Source: Segatella salivae DSM 15606 (GTDB lineage: Bacteria; Bacteroidota; Bacteroidia; Bacteroidales; Bacteroidaceae). Taken from it: a stretch of 64,000 bases of DNA. Below are positions 1-8,803 of the stretch, in pieces. Under the pieces are notes generated by a model, which saw nothing but the letters and a program-made list of their open reading frames with translations, made no database searches and was not told the DNA's origin. Position 1 is the first letter of the stretch. Every line of letters begins with the position of its first letter. The DNA is taken from positions 2,476,189-2,540,188 of the forward strand of contig NZ_GL629647.1 in NCBI RefSeq assembly GCF_000185845.1, written 5' to 3'. The translations under genes and the position numbers were made by a program.

Positions 1-2
1 TT

Positions 3-179
3 CGCCGACGCGGTGGAATTAGCTATATAAAAGCCGAGATAAGATTTCAAAAGCGACTCTATCGAAGTGGTTTTATCAATCTTTTCATGTTCCTCAAAAA
101 CGTTATGCTTAGGCTCATTGTAAGGCTTTTGCCCAATAGGATGCGTCGATTTATCTATGTTTTGAGCATTAGAAAATAA
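3..179 (+). CDS. C-terminal end of a probable glycosyltransferase (partial)
   Basis: An open frame enters from the left edge and runs 58 codons to a TAA. The visible tail is basic and hydrophobic, containing FLKNVMLRLIVRLLPNRMRR. This is the kind of C-terminus often seen on family 2 glycosyltransferases in Bacteroidales capsule and exopolysaccharide clusters. The catalytic domain lies outside the window, so the assignment rests on this tail and on the sugar transferase 56 nt downstream on the same strand. It could be another membrane-associated enzyme of the same cluster. Confidence 0.5.
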   Translation, partial: RRRGGISYIKAEIRFQKRLYRSGFINLFMFLKNVMLRLIVRLLPNRMRRFIYVLSIRK

Positions 180-235
180 CTAATCTACTCTATTTGCGTT
201 CATGTAATGCAAGAAAAAATAGTTCTAAATAACAC

Positions 236-865
236 ATGACAATATTAGACAATGGTTATATATTAGATGGAATGAACACATTTGAATGCGAGATTAAGCG
301 TTTAATTGATATGTTTGTTGCCTCATTTTGTATTGTGTTTTTTGCTCCTTTGTTTGTATTTTGCTATGTAGCAATCAAGCGAGAAGATGGTGGTCCGGCT
401 ATTTTTAAGCAGGAACGAATCGGTCGTTTCGGTCGACCTTTCACTATTTATAAGTTTAGAAGCATGACGATTGGAGCTGAAACAAACGGTCCTGTGCTTT
501 CAAATCATTCACAAGACAAGCGACTTACTAAGATTGGTAGATTCTTAAGGTTGCGCCATTTAGATGAACTTCCGCAGCTATGGAATGTGATTAAGGGCGA
601 CATGGCATTCGTTGGACCACGTCCGGAACGTCAATTCTATATCGAAAAGATTATGAAAAAAGACTCACGCTATTGCTATTTATATCAGATAAGACCTGGA
701 GTCACAAGCTATGCAACCTTATATAATGGGTATACGGATACCATAGAAAAGATGCTTGTGCGTCTTAACATGGACTTATATTATTTAGAACACCGCAGTT
801 TGTGGCTTGATTTTCGAATCCTTTCGCTAACTTTCTTGCGCATTTGCTTTGGTAAGAAGTTCTAA
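236..865 (+). CDS. Undecaprenyl-phosphate sugar phosphotransferase (priming sugar transferase)
   Basis: Bacterial sugar transferase family (PF02397). It would transfer a sugar-1-phosphate to undecaprenyl phosphate at the inner membrane, starting repeat-unit synthesis. At 209 aa it is a short PglC-like form: one N-terminal membrane segment (about residues 25-48) followed by the catalytic domain. Family motifs visible are FKQERIGRFGRPFTIYKFRSM, the DELPQLWNVIKGDM segment, and VGPRPE. An internal ATG at 272 gives a protein starting seven residues before the conserved IKRL; either start is possible. It follows a probable glycosyltransferase, so it belongs to a polysaccharide cluster lying mostly left of the window. 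The Wza-to-GT11 operon 43 kb away has no priming enzyme of its own, so this one might serve it; that is inference. Confidence 0.88.
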   Translation: MTILDNGYILDGMNTFECEIKRLIDMFVASFCIVFFAPLFVFCYVAIKREDGGPAIFKQERIGRFGRPFTIYKFRSMTIGAETNGPVLSNHSQDKRLTKIGRFLRLRHLDELPQLWNVIKGDMAFVGPRPERQFYIEKIMKKDSRYCYLYQIRPGVTSYATLYNGYTDTIEKMLVRLNMDLYYLEHRSLWLDFRILSLTFLRICFGKKF

Positions 866-965
866 AAACAAGGGTACTTGTGTCTGAACTTCAATCATTT
901 GGTCCTATATTGTGCCTTTTGAAGGCGCGAAAGCCTAATGTAAAGTGAGTTCTAAGTCCACCAGA

Positions 966-1397
966 TTAAATCTTTCTTAGTCTTAAACGCAGTGTTTTTG
1001 AGCGTAAAACCATCTTGTCGTTAGAAAGACTTTCGACTGCAAAACCTTCGCTAAGACCATTCACTCCATAGGGACTTACCTCCCTAATATCAGTCACTTT
1101 GAGGTCATCGGAGTCTCGTTCTGAACGATAAGGCGCGTCAAGTAACAGGCTGTCTCCACGATGAATGAAGTTGAAATATACGTCAGAACATACGCCTTTT
1201 GTATCTCTCATTTCGAGTAAACGGCCTTGAAAAGCCCAGGTTCTTCCACTTGTTTTAAGGTCTAAAGTGTGTTGATTGGTGAGCGTATCTGCACTCATCA
1301 ACTGCCAGAAACCATCTAATTTGCCGTTATCAGAGAATTCAATTCCACAACTTGTAAGTAGTAAACACCCTGTGATATATAATATAAATTTTTTCAT
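966..1397 (-). CDS. Small lipoprotein, lipocalin-like (function unknown)
   Basis: A 143-aa protein starting at the ATG of MKKFILYITGCLLLTSCGIEF; a longer in-frame extension would run into the upstream gene. LLTSC is a lipobox, so the product is probably a lipidated envelope protein. The mature part opens with LDGFWQLMSADT, resembling the LxGxWxL start of Bacteroidales lipocalin-like domains (PF13648 type), followed by alternating beta-like segments. It begins 1 nt after the wzi stop and is probably translationally coupled to it. No specific ligand can be named. Confidence 0.75.
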   Translation of the reverse strand: MKKFILYITGCLLLTSCGIEFSDNGKLDGFWQLMSADTLTNQHTLDLKTSGRTWAFQGRLLEMRDTKGVCSDVYFNFIHRGDSLLLDAPYRSERDSDDLKVTDIREVSPYGVNGLSEGFAVESLSNDKMVLRSKTLRLRLRKI

Positions 1398-1398
1398 T

Positions 1399-2991
1399 TT
1401 ATTTGTGTTTGAGATGCAAAATCCCTGATTTAATGATTGTAATTTGTAGTCCTGAGTTTGTGCCATAAAGCTTTCCACAGTCAAAAGCGAAGCTACCCTT
1501 GACACTCCAGTCGGCAAATCGTGTGCCTTTGGGCCATGAATAGCACGCTTCAAGCAGCATACTGACATTGTGTTTTGGGTCAGGATAGAAATCATAATAC
1601 GTGCCGAAGCCTTTTTGATAGGTAGCCAAGAGACGATAATCAAGGCCGCGTGAAAGTGTGCCTTCAGCCCCCATGTGCCATGCAATGAATCGATTGTCCT
1701 TCACTTCTATGGTCTGATCGGTGTTGTATACAGGCGACATATAAAGCGGATTGCCCATAACCATGCCCCAATGTTGCCATCCTGTGAAGAGATGATGATT
1801 GTAATAGTTGTCTCTTCCGCATATATGTTCGGTGACATTTGCCGTGTGATCATGATAGACGGGACCTCCTTGATACTTTGTATAGAGGTATTCTATCACA
1901 ACTTTTCTTAGCCATGGAGTCTGCTTTAAGCGCAATTCAGCCCCTAACATCCAGTCTTTGAAGTCATAAGCAAAGTATCGTGAGCGCACCTGTCGATGTT
2001 TATCAGCCCCCTTTCCCCAGCCATTTTTGTTGATATGTATAAGCGAAGAGTTATCTTCAAAGTATTGATCGGCGTAGAGACTCAAGCCCCATTGTGCCTT
2101 GTCATAGTTCAAACGAGCCACCCAACTGCCTAATTGATTGCCTTCAGCATTAATGAAATTCTCGTCGGTTACATCGGTTCCACCTGGGAAAAAGGCATTT
2201 TTGAAAGAACGAAGGCTATTGCTGTTCTTGATTTCTTTCATGTGATTACCCTCTCGAATGAATGACTTTCCACCGAATTGGCACGCCATTTCAAGTCCTA
2301 ATTCAACTGAAAAGGGAACATGACGCTCGGGATTTCCAATCATGAGATAGCCCGCTTTGCTGTGATATAACGTGTTTTCTGTGTAGCGATTCTGCCTTTG
2401 TGTGAAATCCTTTTGCCATCGATTGTCTGTGGAAATGCCATAAGCGATGTGACCTTTTAGGCGTAACCAGCGACCAGTGTAGGGCACAACCCAATATGAA
2501 GGCAATGAAATACGCACCTCGGGAATAGGGCGTGCATTGATACCTAATGTCTGTGAACCGGATGAAAGCTGTTGGTCTTTGAGCGCCATAGGCTGTTCTT
2601 TGGCTCCAATTGTCAGCAAACCATGATGCCATCTAAAATCAACGAAGGCCTGTTGAACAATGAATTTGTTCGTGAAACCATGGGGGAGAGCAAGGTCTAT
2701 GCCATAGCCAAGGCCCCAATGTCGGGCAGAATCTTGTGTAAGAGGGCGCATAACGGAAGCTCGGAGATAGCCATTTGAAGTCTTTAATGAACCTAAACCA
2801 AAGTGGTTTGAAGCCATCCAAAGCGGTGTTTTGCCCTGAGAGAGACTCTCTTGCCATGTTAGTTGGTAGTTGAGGTCATTCATAAGGTTGCACTTTTTAA
2901 TGCTATCCACGGGAGTGTTGATGGCATAAAGCGATGATGAAATCATCAAAAGAGCGCCTATAAAGAGGGCTGTTCTGTTATGTTTTCTCAT
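1399..2991 (-). CDS. wzi: Capsule assembly protein Wzi family (outer-membrane beta-barrel)
   Basis: A 530-aa exported protein with a signal peptide (MRKHNRTALFIGALLMISSSLYA) and then many alternating amphipathic strands rich in Tyr, Trp and Gly, as expected for the 18-strand Wzi barrel (PF14052). E. coli Wzi binds capsular polysaccharide at the outer membrane. The length matches Bacteroidales homologues. It lies 39 nt after mfd and 1 nt before a small lipoprotein, in a minus-strand operon. It is separated from the exopolysaccharide export operon near 44-51 kb, which is common in Bacteroidales. Role in this organism is inferred from the family. Confidence 0.82.
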   Translation of the reverse strand: MRKHNRTALFIGALLMISSSLYAINTPVDSIKKCNLMNDLNYQLTWQESLSQGKTPLWMASNHFGLGSLKTSNGYLRASVMRPLTQDSARHWGLGYGIDLALPHGFTNKFIVQQAFVDFRWHHGLLTIGAKEQPMALKDQQLSSGSQTLGINARPIPEVRISLPSYWVVPYTGRWLRLKGHIAYGISTDNRWQKDFTQRQNRYTENTLYHSKAGYLMIGNPERHVPFSVELGLEMACQFGGKSFIREGNHMKEIKNSNSLRSFKNAFFPGGTDVTDENFINAEGNQLGSWVARLNYDKAQWGLSLYADQYFEDNSSLIHINKNGWGKGADKHRQVRSRYFAYDFKDWMLGAELRLKQTPWLRKVVIEYLYTKYQGGPVYHDHTANVTEHICGRDNYYNHHLFTGWQHWGMVMGNPLYMSPVYNTDQTIEVKDNRFIAWHMGAEGTLSRGLDYRLLATYQKGFGTYYDFYPDPKHNVSMLLEACYSWPKGTRFADWSVKGSFAFDCGKLYGTNSGLQITIIKSGILHLKHK

Positions 2992-3030
2992 TAATGGGAG
3001 TCTATGTTATATCTAAATACAAACTTTTTA

Positions 3031-6000
3031 CTATGCTTGCGTGGCGTCAGTACTTGCTTTTAGCATCTCACGGAGCACGCTTACAGCTGCTTCAACGGTA
3101 GGAATCTCACTGATAGTTAACAGTCTTCGTGTGCCAACCTGCTTGAAATCGCAGCGTCTCGGGTGGTTACCCACATAGTTAATGACGGCAGAGAAGGTTC
3201 TACTTTGATAGTAAGCACTCTCTGGATTAGCAACAAATTGCATGTTCATCTTACCCTGTTTAAGTGATATTTTCTCACATCCGAGTCGCTTACCCAACCT
3301 TCGTAGCGGCACAACCTGCATGAGTTCAAGTCCTTCATGAGGTATTTCTCCAAAGCGATCTATTAGGCGTTGGCGGTAAGCTTCAAGGTCGTTGTCGTCA
3401 TTTATGTTATCTAACTCGCGATAAAGTAACATGCGTTCACTGCTTCCCGGCACGTAGTTGTCGGGGAAATACATTTCGAGATCGCTCTCAATTGCACAGT
3501 CTTCAACGAATTCTTCGCCGCTAATATCATTGCCTTGTGCCATTTGTTCGGCGTAGATATCTTGGAATTCATCGTTCTTTAACTCTGTAACGGCTTGGTT
3601 AAGTATCTTTTGATACGTCTCATATCCTAAGTCTTCCATGAATCCACTCTGCTCTGCGCCGAGCAGATTTCCTGCACCTCGTATGTCAAGGTCTTGCATA
3701 GCAAGGTTAAATCCGCTACCAAGTTCAGAGAAATTCTCAAGTGCTTCCAGCCTGCGTCGAGCCTCGGGAGTGAGTGAACTCTTTGGAGGTGCGAGCAAAT
3801 AGCAAAAGGCTTTGCGGTTACTTCGACCCACTCGGCCACGCATTTGGTGTAGATCGCTGAGCCCAAATCGGTGTGCATCGTTGATGATCATAGTGTTGGC
3901 ATTGCTTATATCGATGCCATTCTCGACGATAGTTGTAGAGAGTAACACGTCATAATCATAGTTCATGAAGCCCATTAAGACCTTTTCGAGCTCCTCAGGA
4001 GGCATTTGTCCGTGTCCAATTGCAATGCGACAATCGGGTACATACTTATGAATGAGGTTGGCAATCTCCTGTAATCCGTTGATGCGGTCATGCACAAAGT
4101 AGACTTGTCCGTTACGACTCATCTCAAAGTTAATGGCATCTGCAATCACTTCATGACTGAAAGTAGCCAGTTCTGTGTGTATAGGATAGCGGTTAGGTGG
4201 CGGAGTTCGGATGATACTCATATCGCGGGCACCCATCAAAGAGAATTGAAGCGTGCGCGGAATTGGGGTTGCCGACATCGTCAATGTATCGACATTGGTC
4301 TTTAATTTGCGTAGTTTCTCTTTCGTAGAAACGCCAAATTTCTGCTCTTCATCAATGATAAGAAGACCTAAGTCGTGCCATTTCACAGCCTTACCCAATA
4401 GCTTATGTGTGCCGATTAGAATGTCAATCTTTCCATCTTCAAGGTCAGTCAGCACCTGTTTTGTTTGTTTTGCAGTCCTTGCTCGCGACAAATAATCTAC
4501 TCGAACAGGCATACCTTTGAGGCGATTCTTAAAGGTTTGGTAGTGCTGATAAGCCAAAACAGTCGTCGGAACGAGTACCGCCACTTGCTTACTATCGCAA
4601 GCTGACTTGAAGGCGGCGCGCACTGCAACCTCTGTTTTGCCAAATCCCACATCGCCACAAACAAGCCGATCCATCGGTCTTTGACTCTCCATGTCGGCTT
4701 TTACGTCTTGAGTTGCTTTGCTTTGGTCAGGAGTATCCTCGTAAAGAAAGCTTGCTTCAAGTTCATGTTGCAGGTAACTGTCGCCACTAAATGCATGCCC
4801 CCGCTCATGACGGCGCTGAGCATACAACTTAATTAGGTCGCGAGCAATGTCCTTTATGCGTTTCTTGGTCTTTTCTTTCAGCCTATCCCACGCGCCAGTT
4901 CCAAGCGTACTGAGTCGTGGAGGCTCACCCGTGTCGGAGCGACGGTACTTACTTATCTTATAAAGAGAATGGATACTGACATCTACTTTGTCGTTATGTT
5001 GGTAGATGATTCGAATCATCTCTTGATAGCTATTGCCTGCAGGAACACGCACAAGTCCACCAAATTTACCGATGCCGAAGTCTACATGAACGATAAAATC
5101 GCCTGGTTCCATCTCCTGAAGTTCCTTCATTGTGAGCGCCATCTTACCTGCTCTGGCGCCATCGCTTTTGAGATTGTACTTATGATAGCGGTCAAAAATC
5201 TGATGATCAGTAAAGAAACAGCACTTCAAACCATCGTCAGCAAAGCCTTCATGCAGTGTTTTGTTGACGGGTTCAAACACGATTGACTTCGCCTTTTGCG
5301 AGTCCATATCGGCAAAAATGTCTTTCAATCGCTGATTCTGCTTGTCACTATCGGCCAAGATATAAAGCTTATAGCCTTGCAAAATGTAGTCATCAAGACT
5401 GTCAACCAATAGGTCAAAGTTCTTGTGGAATAGGGGTTGAGGCGTTATTTTGAATTTGATAATGTCATATTTTGTTTCTTTCTGTAGGGCCGAACTACTC
5501 GTTTTGCCTGCATGAATGCCAAATTCAATGGTGCGGAAAGTGGCTGCTTGTTGTGCAAATCGTGAGGGGCTGAGAAGAGTTTTCTCTTTGTTGAGCTCAT
5601 CGATGATTTGTTTCTGCTCTATTTCCGTAGCCCCTTCAAGTTGTTCTGTGATTGCTTGTTTGGAGTAACCCTCGTCATATACGTGTGCAATGACATCGCG
5701 AATATAGGCAAAGTCCTTATAAACCATCGCACTGTTTGAGGGCAGAAAGTTTAAGAAAGAAACTCTTTCAGTGGTCAATGTGGCCAATTCTGGCACGATT
5801 TCTATCTCATTCAGTTTGTCCTTTGATAGCTGATCTTGCACTTCAAACGTGCGAATCGTGTCGATTTCCCGGCCAAAGAAGTCTATACGGAAAGGGTTTT
5901 CACAACTAAAAGAGTATACATCGAGGATGCTACCACGTACAGAATACTGACCAGGTTCATACACATAATCCACCTCTTGAAAGCCATATTCGCGCAGCTT

Positions 6001-6492
6001 ATGGGCTATATCGGTGATATCTATCTGTTGTTGTCCGGTCTTTAATGAAAGCCGTCGTTCGTCCAAATGTTGCTTTGAAACAACCAATTCGGATAGCGCT
6101 TCGGGATAAGAAATAATTAAAAGTGACTCGGTTGCTTGGTTATCGCGTGCCGAAATCCTTGCCAATACCTCGGTACGGAGTATCTCATTGGCGCTATCTC
6201 GTTGCCCGTATTTGACTGATCTCTTAAAGCTTGAGGGGAAAAACAACACATTTTGCGTGCCCATTACCTGCGTAAGGTCATGATAAAAATAGCCAGCTTC
6301 GTCGGCATCTTGAAGCACAAAGAGAAACGTTTGCTTGATTTCTGTGGCCACAGCAGCAAATAACAGCGGGGTAGCCGAAGCCTGTTGACCCTGCAAAAAG
6401 ATATTACTGCCACGATTTTCTTGTAGGAGTTTGCATAAAGCTACCGTCCCGGGAGCCTTTGCATAGAGTTGTTTGATGTCTTGAATGTCCAA
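3031..6492 (-). CDS. mfd: Transcription-repair coupling factor Mfd
   Basis: A 1153-aa protein, close to E. coli Mfd (1148 aa). Mfd removes stalled RNA polymerase at lesions and recruits UvrA. In order: UvrB-homology N-terminal region; RNA-polymerase-interacting domain with GDFIVHVDFGIGKFGGL; superfamily 2 translocase with Walker A GDVGFGKTEVAVRAAF, the DEEQKFGV box, SATPIPRTLQ, and the motif VI region MRGRVGRSNRKAFCYLL; and a C-terminal TRCF domain. It starts at the MDIQDIKQLYAK methionine, 2 nt after the glycosyltransferase stop, so the two are probably co-transcribed. No truncation or frameshift is visible. Confidence 0.97.
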   Translation of the reverse strand: MDIQDIKQLYAKAPGTVALCKLLQENRGSNIFLQGQQASATPLLFAAVATEIKQTFLFVLQDADEAGYFYHDLTQVMGTQNVLFFPSSFKRSVKYGQRDSANEILRTEVLARISARDNQATESLLIISYPEALSELVVSKQHLDERRLSLKTGQQQIDITDIAHKLREYGFQEVDYVYEPGQYSVRGSILDVYSFSCENPFRIDFFGREIDTIRTFEVQDQLSKDKLNEIEIVPELATLTTERVSFLNFLPSNSAMVYKDFAYIRDVIAHVYDEGYSKQAITEQLEGATEIEQKQIIDELNKEKTLLSPSRFAQQAATFRTIEFGIHAGKTSSSALQKETKYDIIKFKITPQPLFHKNFDLLVDSLDDYILQGYKLYILADSDKQNQRLKDIFADMDSQKAKSIVFEPVNKTLHEGFADDGLKCCFFTDHQIFDRYHKYNLKSDGARAGKMALTMKELQEMEPGDFIVHVDFGIGKFGGLVRVPAGNSYQEMIRIIYQHNDKVDVSIHSLYKISKYRRSDTGEPPRLSTLGTGAWDRLKEKTKKRIKDIARDLIKLYAQRRHERGHAFSGDSYLQHELEASFLYEDTPDQSKATQDVKADMESQRPMDRLVCGDVGFGKTEVAVRAAFKSACDSKQVAVLVPTTVLAYQHYQTFKNRLKGMPVRVDYLSRARTAKQTKQVLTDLEDGKIDILIGTHKLLGKAVKWHDLGLLIIDEEQKFGVSTKEKLRKLKTNVDTLTMSATPIPRTLQFSLMGARDMSIIRTPPPNRYPIHTELATFSHEVIADAINFEMSRNGQVYFVHDRINGLQEIANLIHKYVPDCRIAIGHGQMPPEELEKVLMGFMNYDYDVLLSTTIVENGIDISNANTMIINDAHRFGLSDLHQMRGRVGRSNRKAFCYLLAPPKSSLTPEARRRLEALENFSELGSGFNLAMQDLDIRGAGNLLGAEQSGFMEDLGYETYQKILNQAVTELKNDEFQDIYAEQMAQGNDISGEEFVEDCAIESDLEMYFPDNYVPGSSERMLLYRELDNINDDNDLEAYRQRLIDRFGEIPHEGLELMQVVPLRRLGKRLGCEKISLKQGKMNMQFVANPESAYYQSRTFSAVINYVGNHPRRCDFKQVGTRRLLTISEIPTVEAAVSVLREMLKASTDATQA

Positions 6493-6494
6493 AT

Positions 6495-7244
6495 TTAAGC
6501 CTTGATTTTAGGGTATTTACGAAACCAACCATCCATGCGTAAGCGCATCACTCCAAAGAAAGCTTCTCCAAATATGCCGCCACTCATCTTGCTTGTTCCC
6601 TCTCTTCGGTTGACAAAGACTACGGGAACTTCTTTTATTTTGAATCCAATCTTGTGGGCAGTATACTTCATTTCAATCTGAAAACCATAGCCTTTGAAGC
6701 GTATTTCATCAAGGGGTATGGTCTCAAGTACACGCCTTTTATAACACACAAAGCCTGCAGTTGTGTCGTGAACCTTAAAGCCTGTAACGAGTCTTACGTA
6801 TTTAGATGCAAAGTAACTCATCAGTACGCGTCCAATAGGCCAATTGACAACATTCACTCCACTGACATATCTTGAACCAATAGCAACGTCATTTCCTTCG
6901 CCATGTGTAGCCTCATAGAGTCGTGGAAGGTCATTAGGATCGTGACTAAAATCGGCATCCATCTCGGTGATATAATCGTAGTTATGTGCTAAAGCCCACT
7001 TAAAACCAGTAATATATGCTGTGCCCAAGCCCAATTTTCCTTGGCGTTCAATGATAAAAAGACGGTCACTGAACTCGCTTTCTATTAGCCGATGCACTAT
7101 CGAAGCAGTGCCGTCAGGACTTCCATCATCAATAACAAGAATGTGAAAACACTTGTTCAAGCCGAAAACGGCACGTATAATCTTCTCGATATTCTCCTTT
7201 TCATTGTAGGTGGGGATTATCACAATAGAGTCACTTTCATGCAT
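6495..7244 (-). CDS. Polyprenol-phosphate mannosyltransferase-like GT2
   Basis: A 249-aa family 2 glycosyltransferase of the dolichol/polyprenol-phosphate-mannose synthase type. It would move a hexose from a nucleotide sugar to a polyprenyl phosphate on the cytoplasmic face. Motifs: VIIPTYNEKENIEKII at the start, LVIDDGSPDGT, the DADFSHDP metal-binding segment, GSRYV, and RFKGYGFQIEMKY. No C-terminal membrane helix is visible, so it is the short soluble form. The ATG at 7244 is chosen because a -7 promoter element lies at 7267-7275; a longer TTG start would overlap it. It leads the operon with mfd, wzi and a lipoprotein. Confidence 0.9.
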   Translation of the reverse strand: MHESDSIVIIPTYNEKENIEKIIRAVFGLNKCFHILVIDDGSPDGTASIVHRLIESEFSDRLFIIERQGKLGLGTAYITGFKWALAHNYDYITEMDADFSHDPNDLPRLYEATHGEGNDVAIGSRYVSGVNVVNWPIGRVLMSYFASKYVRLVTGFKVHDTTAGFVCYKRRVLETIPLDEIRFKGYGFQIEMKYTAHKIGFKIKEVPVVFVNRREGTSKMSGGIFGEAFFGVMRLRMDGWFRKYPKIKA

Positions 7245-7266
7245 AATCGTGTTGTATTTGATTAGT

Positions 7267-7275
7267 GCAAACTTA
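7267..7275 (-). promoter_or_regulatory. -7 promoter element for the GT2-mfd-wzi operon
   Basis: On the minus strand this reads TAAGTTTGC, matching the Bacteroidetes -7 consensus TAnnTTTG. It lies about 23 nt before the ATG at 7244. No clear TTTG -33 box is seen. Confidence 0.6.
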
Positions 7276-7565
7276 CACAAAATAATTGAATATTCGTGCG
7301 TTAAGCATGAAAAAAGAACAGAAAAGAAATGATGCGGTGATGTGAATCGCTATTAACCATGGTTTGTATTGGATGAAGAGAGCGCAATATGGACTTATAT
7401 TCATGGGCTGTTTCATATGCTGCCACATGAATAAATCTATCGAAAAATGAGGATGGTTGGGTTGAACATCGGTGCGTTCGCACTATGATGATAAAGTGCA
7501 GGCTGTCAGTGTGTTACATGAAATAAAAGGAGTTGTGATATCCTTGCCGTTAGATTGTTTTGTGA

Positions 7566-7665
7566 TGAGCGTCAAAACGTTCTGTGATTCGTGCCATTTC
7601 ATCGCATGATTTGTAGTGAATCACACGGTCATTTGGCTCAAATCACATTGTCCATTCTTATGATT
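7566..7665. repeat. Degenerate 22-bp-phased intergenic array, block 1
   Basis: Part of the 750-bp gap 7281-8030, which has no credible gene. CA(A/T)TT-type cores recur at roughly 22-bp spacing (about 7573, 7595, 7617, 7639), some with intervening cores about 10-12 bp away. This copy is more decayed than the arrays near 19.3, 33.6 and 43.8 kb. It lies about 80 bp before a decayed REPIN-like element, the same arrangement as at 33.5-34.0 kb. Confidence 0.4.
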
Positions 7666-7744
7666 GGAATAAAGAGTCATGGGATAATGAATGACCATGC
7701 CATGAAAATGGTTCGCGGATACACCTTGTGTCTGTTTGCAATGC

Positions 7745-7935
7745 CCAAGCGGTTACGTTTTTTATAGCCTATGATTAGCGAGGCACGAGCCATTCTTGGG
7801 TAGGCTATTGTATGGAGATGCAACGCCGTATGGGGTGAGTTTTCTTTGAAGGGGCATAGCCATGGCGAGTGGATGAATGGCAAATAGCGAGCAGAATCCG
7901 CAACACTTACGGCGTTTTTCATGCGCTGTCGCAAC
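7745..7935. repeat. Decayed REPIN-like element
   Basis: This stretch can be aligned by eye with the intact element at 33780-34027. Shared landmarks in order are TTTTTTATAGCC, a GGCGAG/AGCGAG block, CTTGGGTAGGC versus CCTGGGTCG, CAACGCCGTATGG versus CAACGCTGTAGGC, and on the right CAACACTTACGGCGTT versus CAACACCTACGGCGTT. The arms are too diverged for a perfect hairpin, so it is read as an old copy. The rest of the 7281-8030 gap holds array block 1 and nothing else recognisable. Confidence 0.6.
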
Positions 7936-8030
7936 GCAAATCAAGTCGAAATGCAGCCTGTTCTTATTGCCTTTACTCCTTTGGTTGTTGTTGTTTGCCT
8001 TACAAGAGAAGGATAGAAGAGCGTTGTTTC

Positions 8031-8789
8031 CTATTGATCGGGGTTCTCAACAAAGCCTTGATATTCCTTATCCAGCCCGTTCATAACGGCTTGATAGCTT
8101 TCTTCCATCTGGTTTTTAATGTTCTCTGGGCCTCGACCTATAGGCATAATAGGTTCATGAATGGTGAGTTTTAGGGGATGCCAAAACGCCCAATATAGGT
8201 CTTTTGTGCGTGGCTTTACGTCGAAACTACCATTGATTGTCAGTGGCACTACAGGCAGTTGGAGGTCATCTGCAAGCATAAACGCACCACGACGGAATAC
8301 TCCCATGTGGCCCGTAAACGTGCGGGCACCTTCTGGAAACACAACTAATGACATGCCCTCTTGTAGGATATGACGCGCCTCATCATAGGTAGCGCGAATC
8401 TTAGATGGGCCACTTTTGTCGACAAAGATATGGTGGGCATACTGACAAGCAATACCAACGAGTGGAATCTTGCGCAGTCCTTTCTTCATCATCCATTTGA
8501 AATTGCGCCCAAGAAAGCCATAGATGAGGAAGATATCAAACGCCCCTTGATGGTTGGCTACAAAGACATAAGACTGTCGGGGAACAAGATGCTCGCGACC
8601 TTCCACCTTTACTGGTAAGAGCAAAAGACGTATCCAAAGCCATGACCAGCACTTGCCGGGATAGTAACCCCAAAAGTGTCCGTTGCCAAGAAGGCTGCCA
8701 ACAACGGTCACTAACGATGTGATGATACTGGCAAAGAGCAGTATGGGCAAGCAAAAGAAAAGCTGATAAAGTCGGTAAAGATACTTCAT
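8031..8789 (-). CDS. plsC: 1-acylglycerol-3-phosphate O-acyltransferase (PlsC family)
   Basis: A 252-aa membrane acyltransferase that would acylate lysophosphatidate at the cytoplasmic face to make phosphatidic acid. The N-terminus is hydrophobic (about residues 8-35). The catalytic NHQGAFD gives the H-X4-D motif, and FPEGART is the glycerophosphate-binding motif; a later PVVPLTINGSF block also fits the family. It is the last gene of a minus-strand operon, 14 nt after the metallophosphoesterase. Substrate specificity cannot be read from the sequence, as other PlsC-like acyltransferases look similar. Confidence 0.9.
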   Translation of the reverse strand: MKYLYRLYQLFFCLPILLFASIITSLVTVVGSLLGNGHFWGYYPGKCWSWLWIRLLLLPVKVEGREHLVPRQSYVFVANHQGAFDIFLIYGFLGRNFKWMMKKGLRKIPLVGIACQYAHHIFVDKSGPSKIRATYDEARHILQEGMSLVVFPEGARTFTGHMGVFRRGAFMLADDLQLPVVPLTINGSFDVKPRTKDLYWAFWHPLKLTIHEPIMPIGRGPENIKNQMEESYQAVMNGLDKEYQGFVENPDQ

Positions 8790-8803
8790 GATGATGTGTT
8801 GAG

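Noticed and set aside
966..1685. Longer 239-aa version of the small lipoprotein
   Set aside because: The extra 96 residues overlap wzi; the signal peptide and lipobox begin at the ATG at 1397.
7281..8030. Protein-coding genes in the 750-bp gap
   Set aside because: Open frames here are short, overlap one another on both strands and cover the decayed REPIN and array sequence; none has a start signal or recognisable product.
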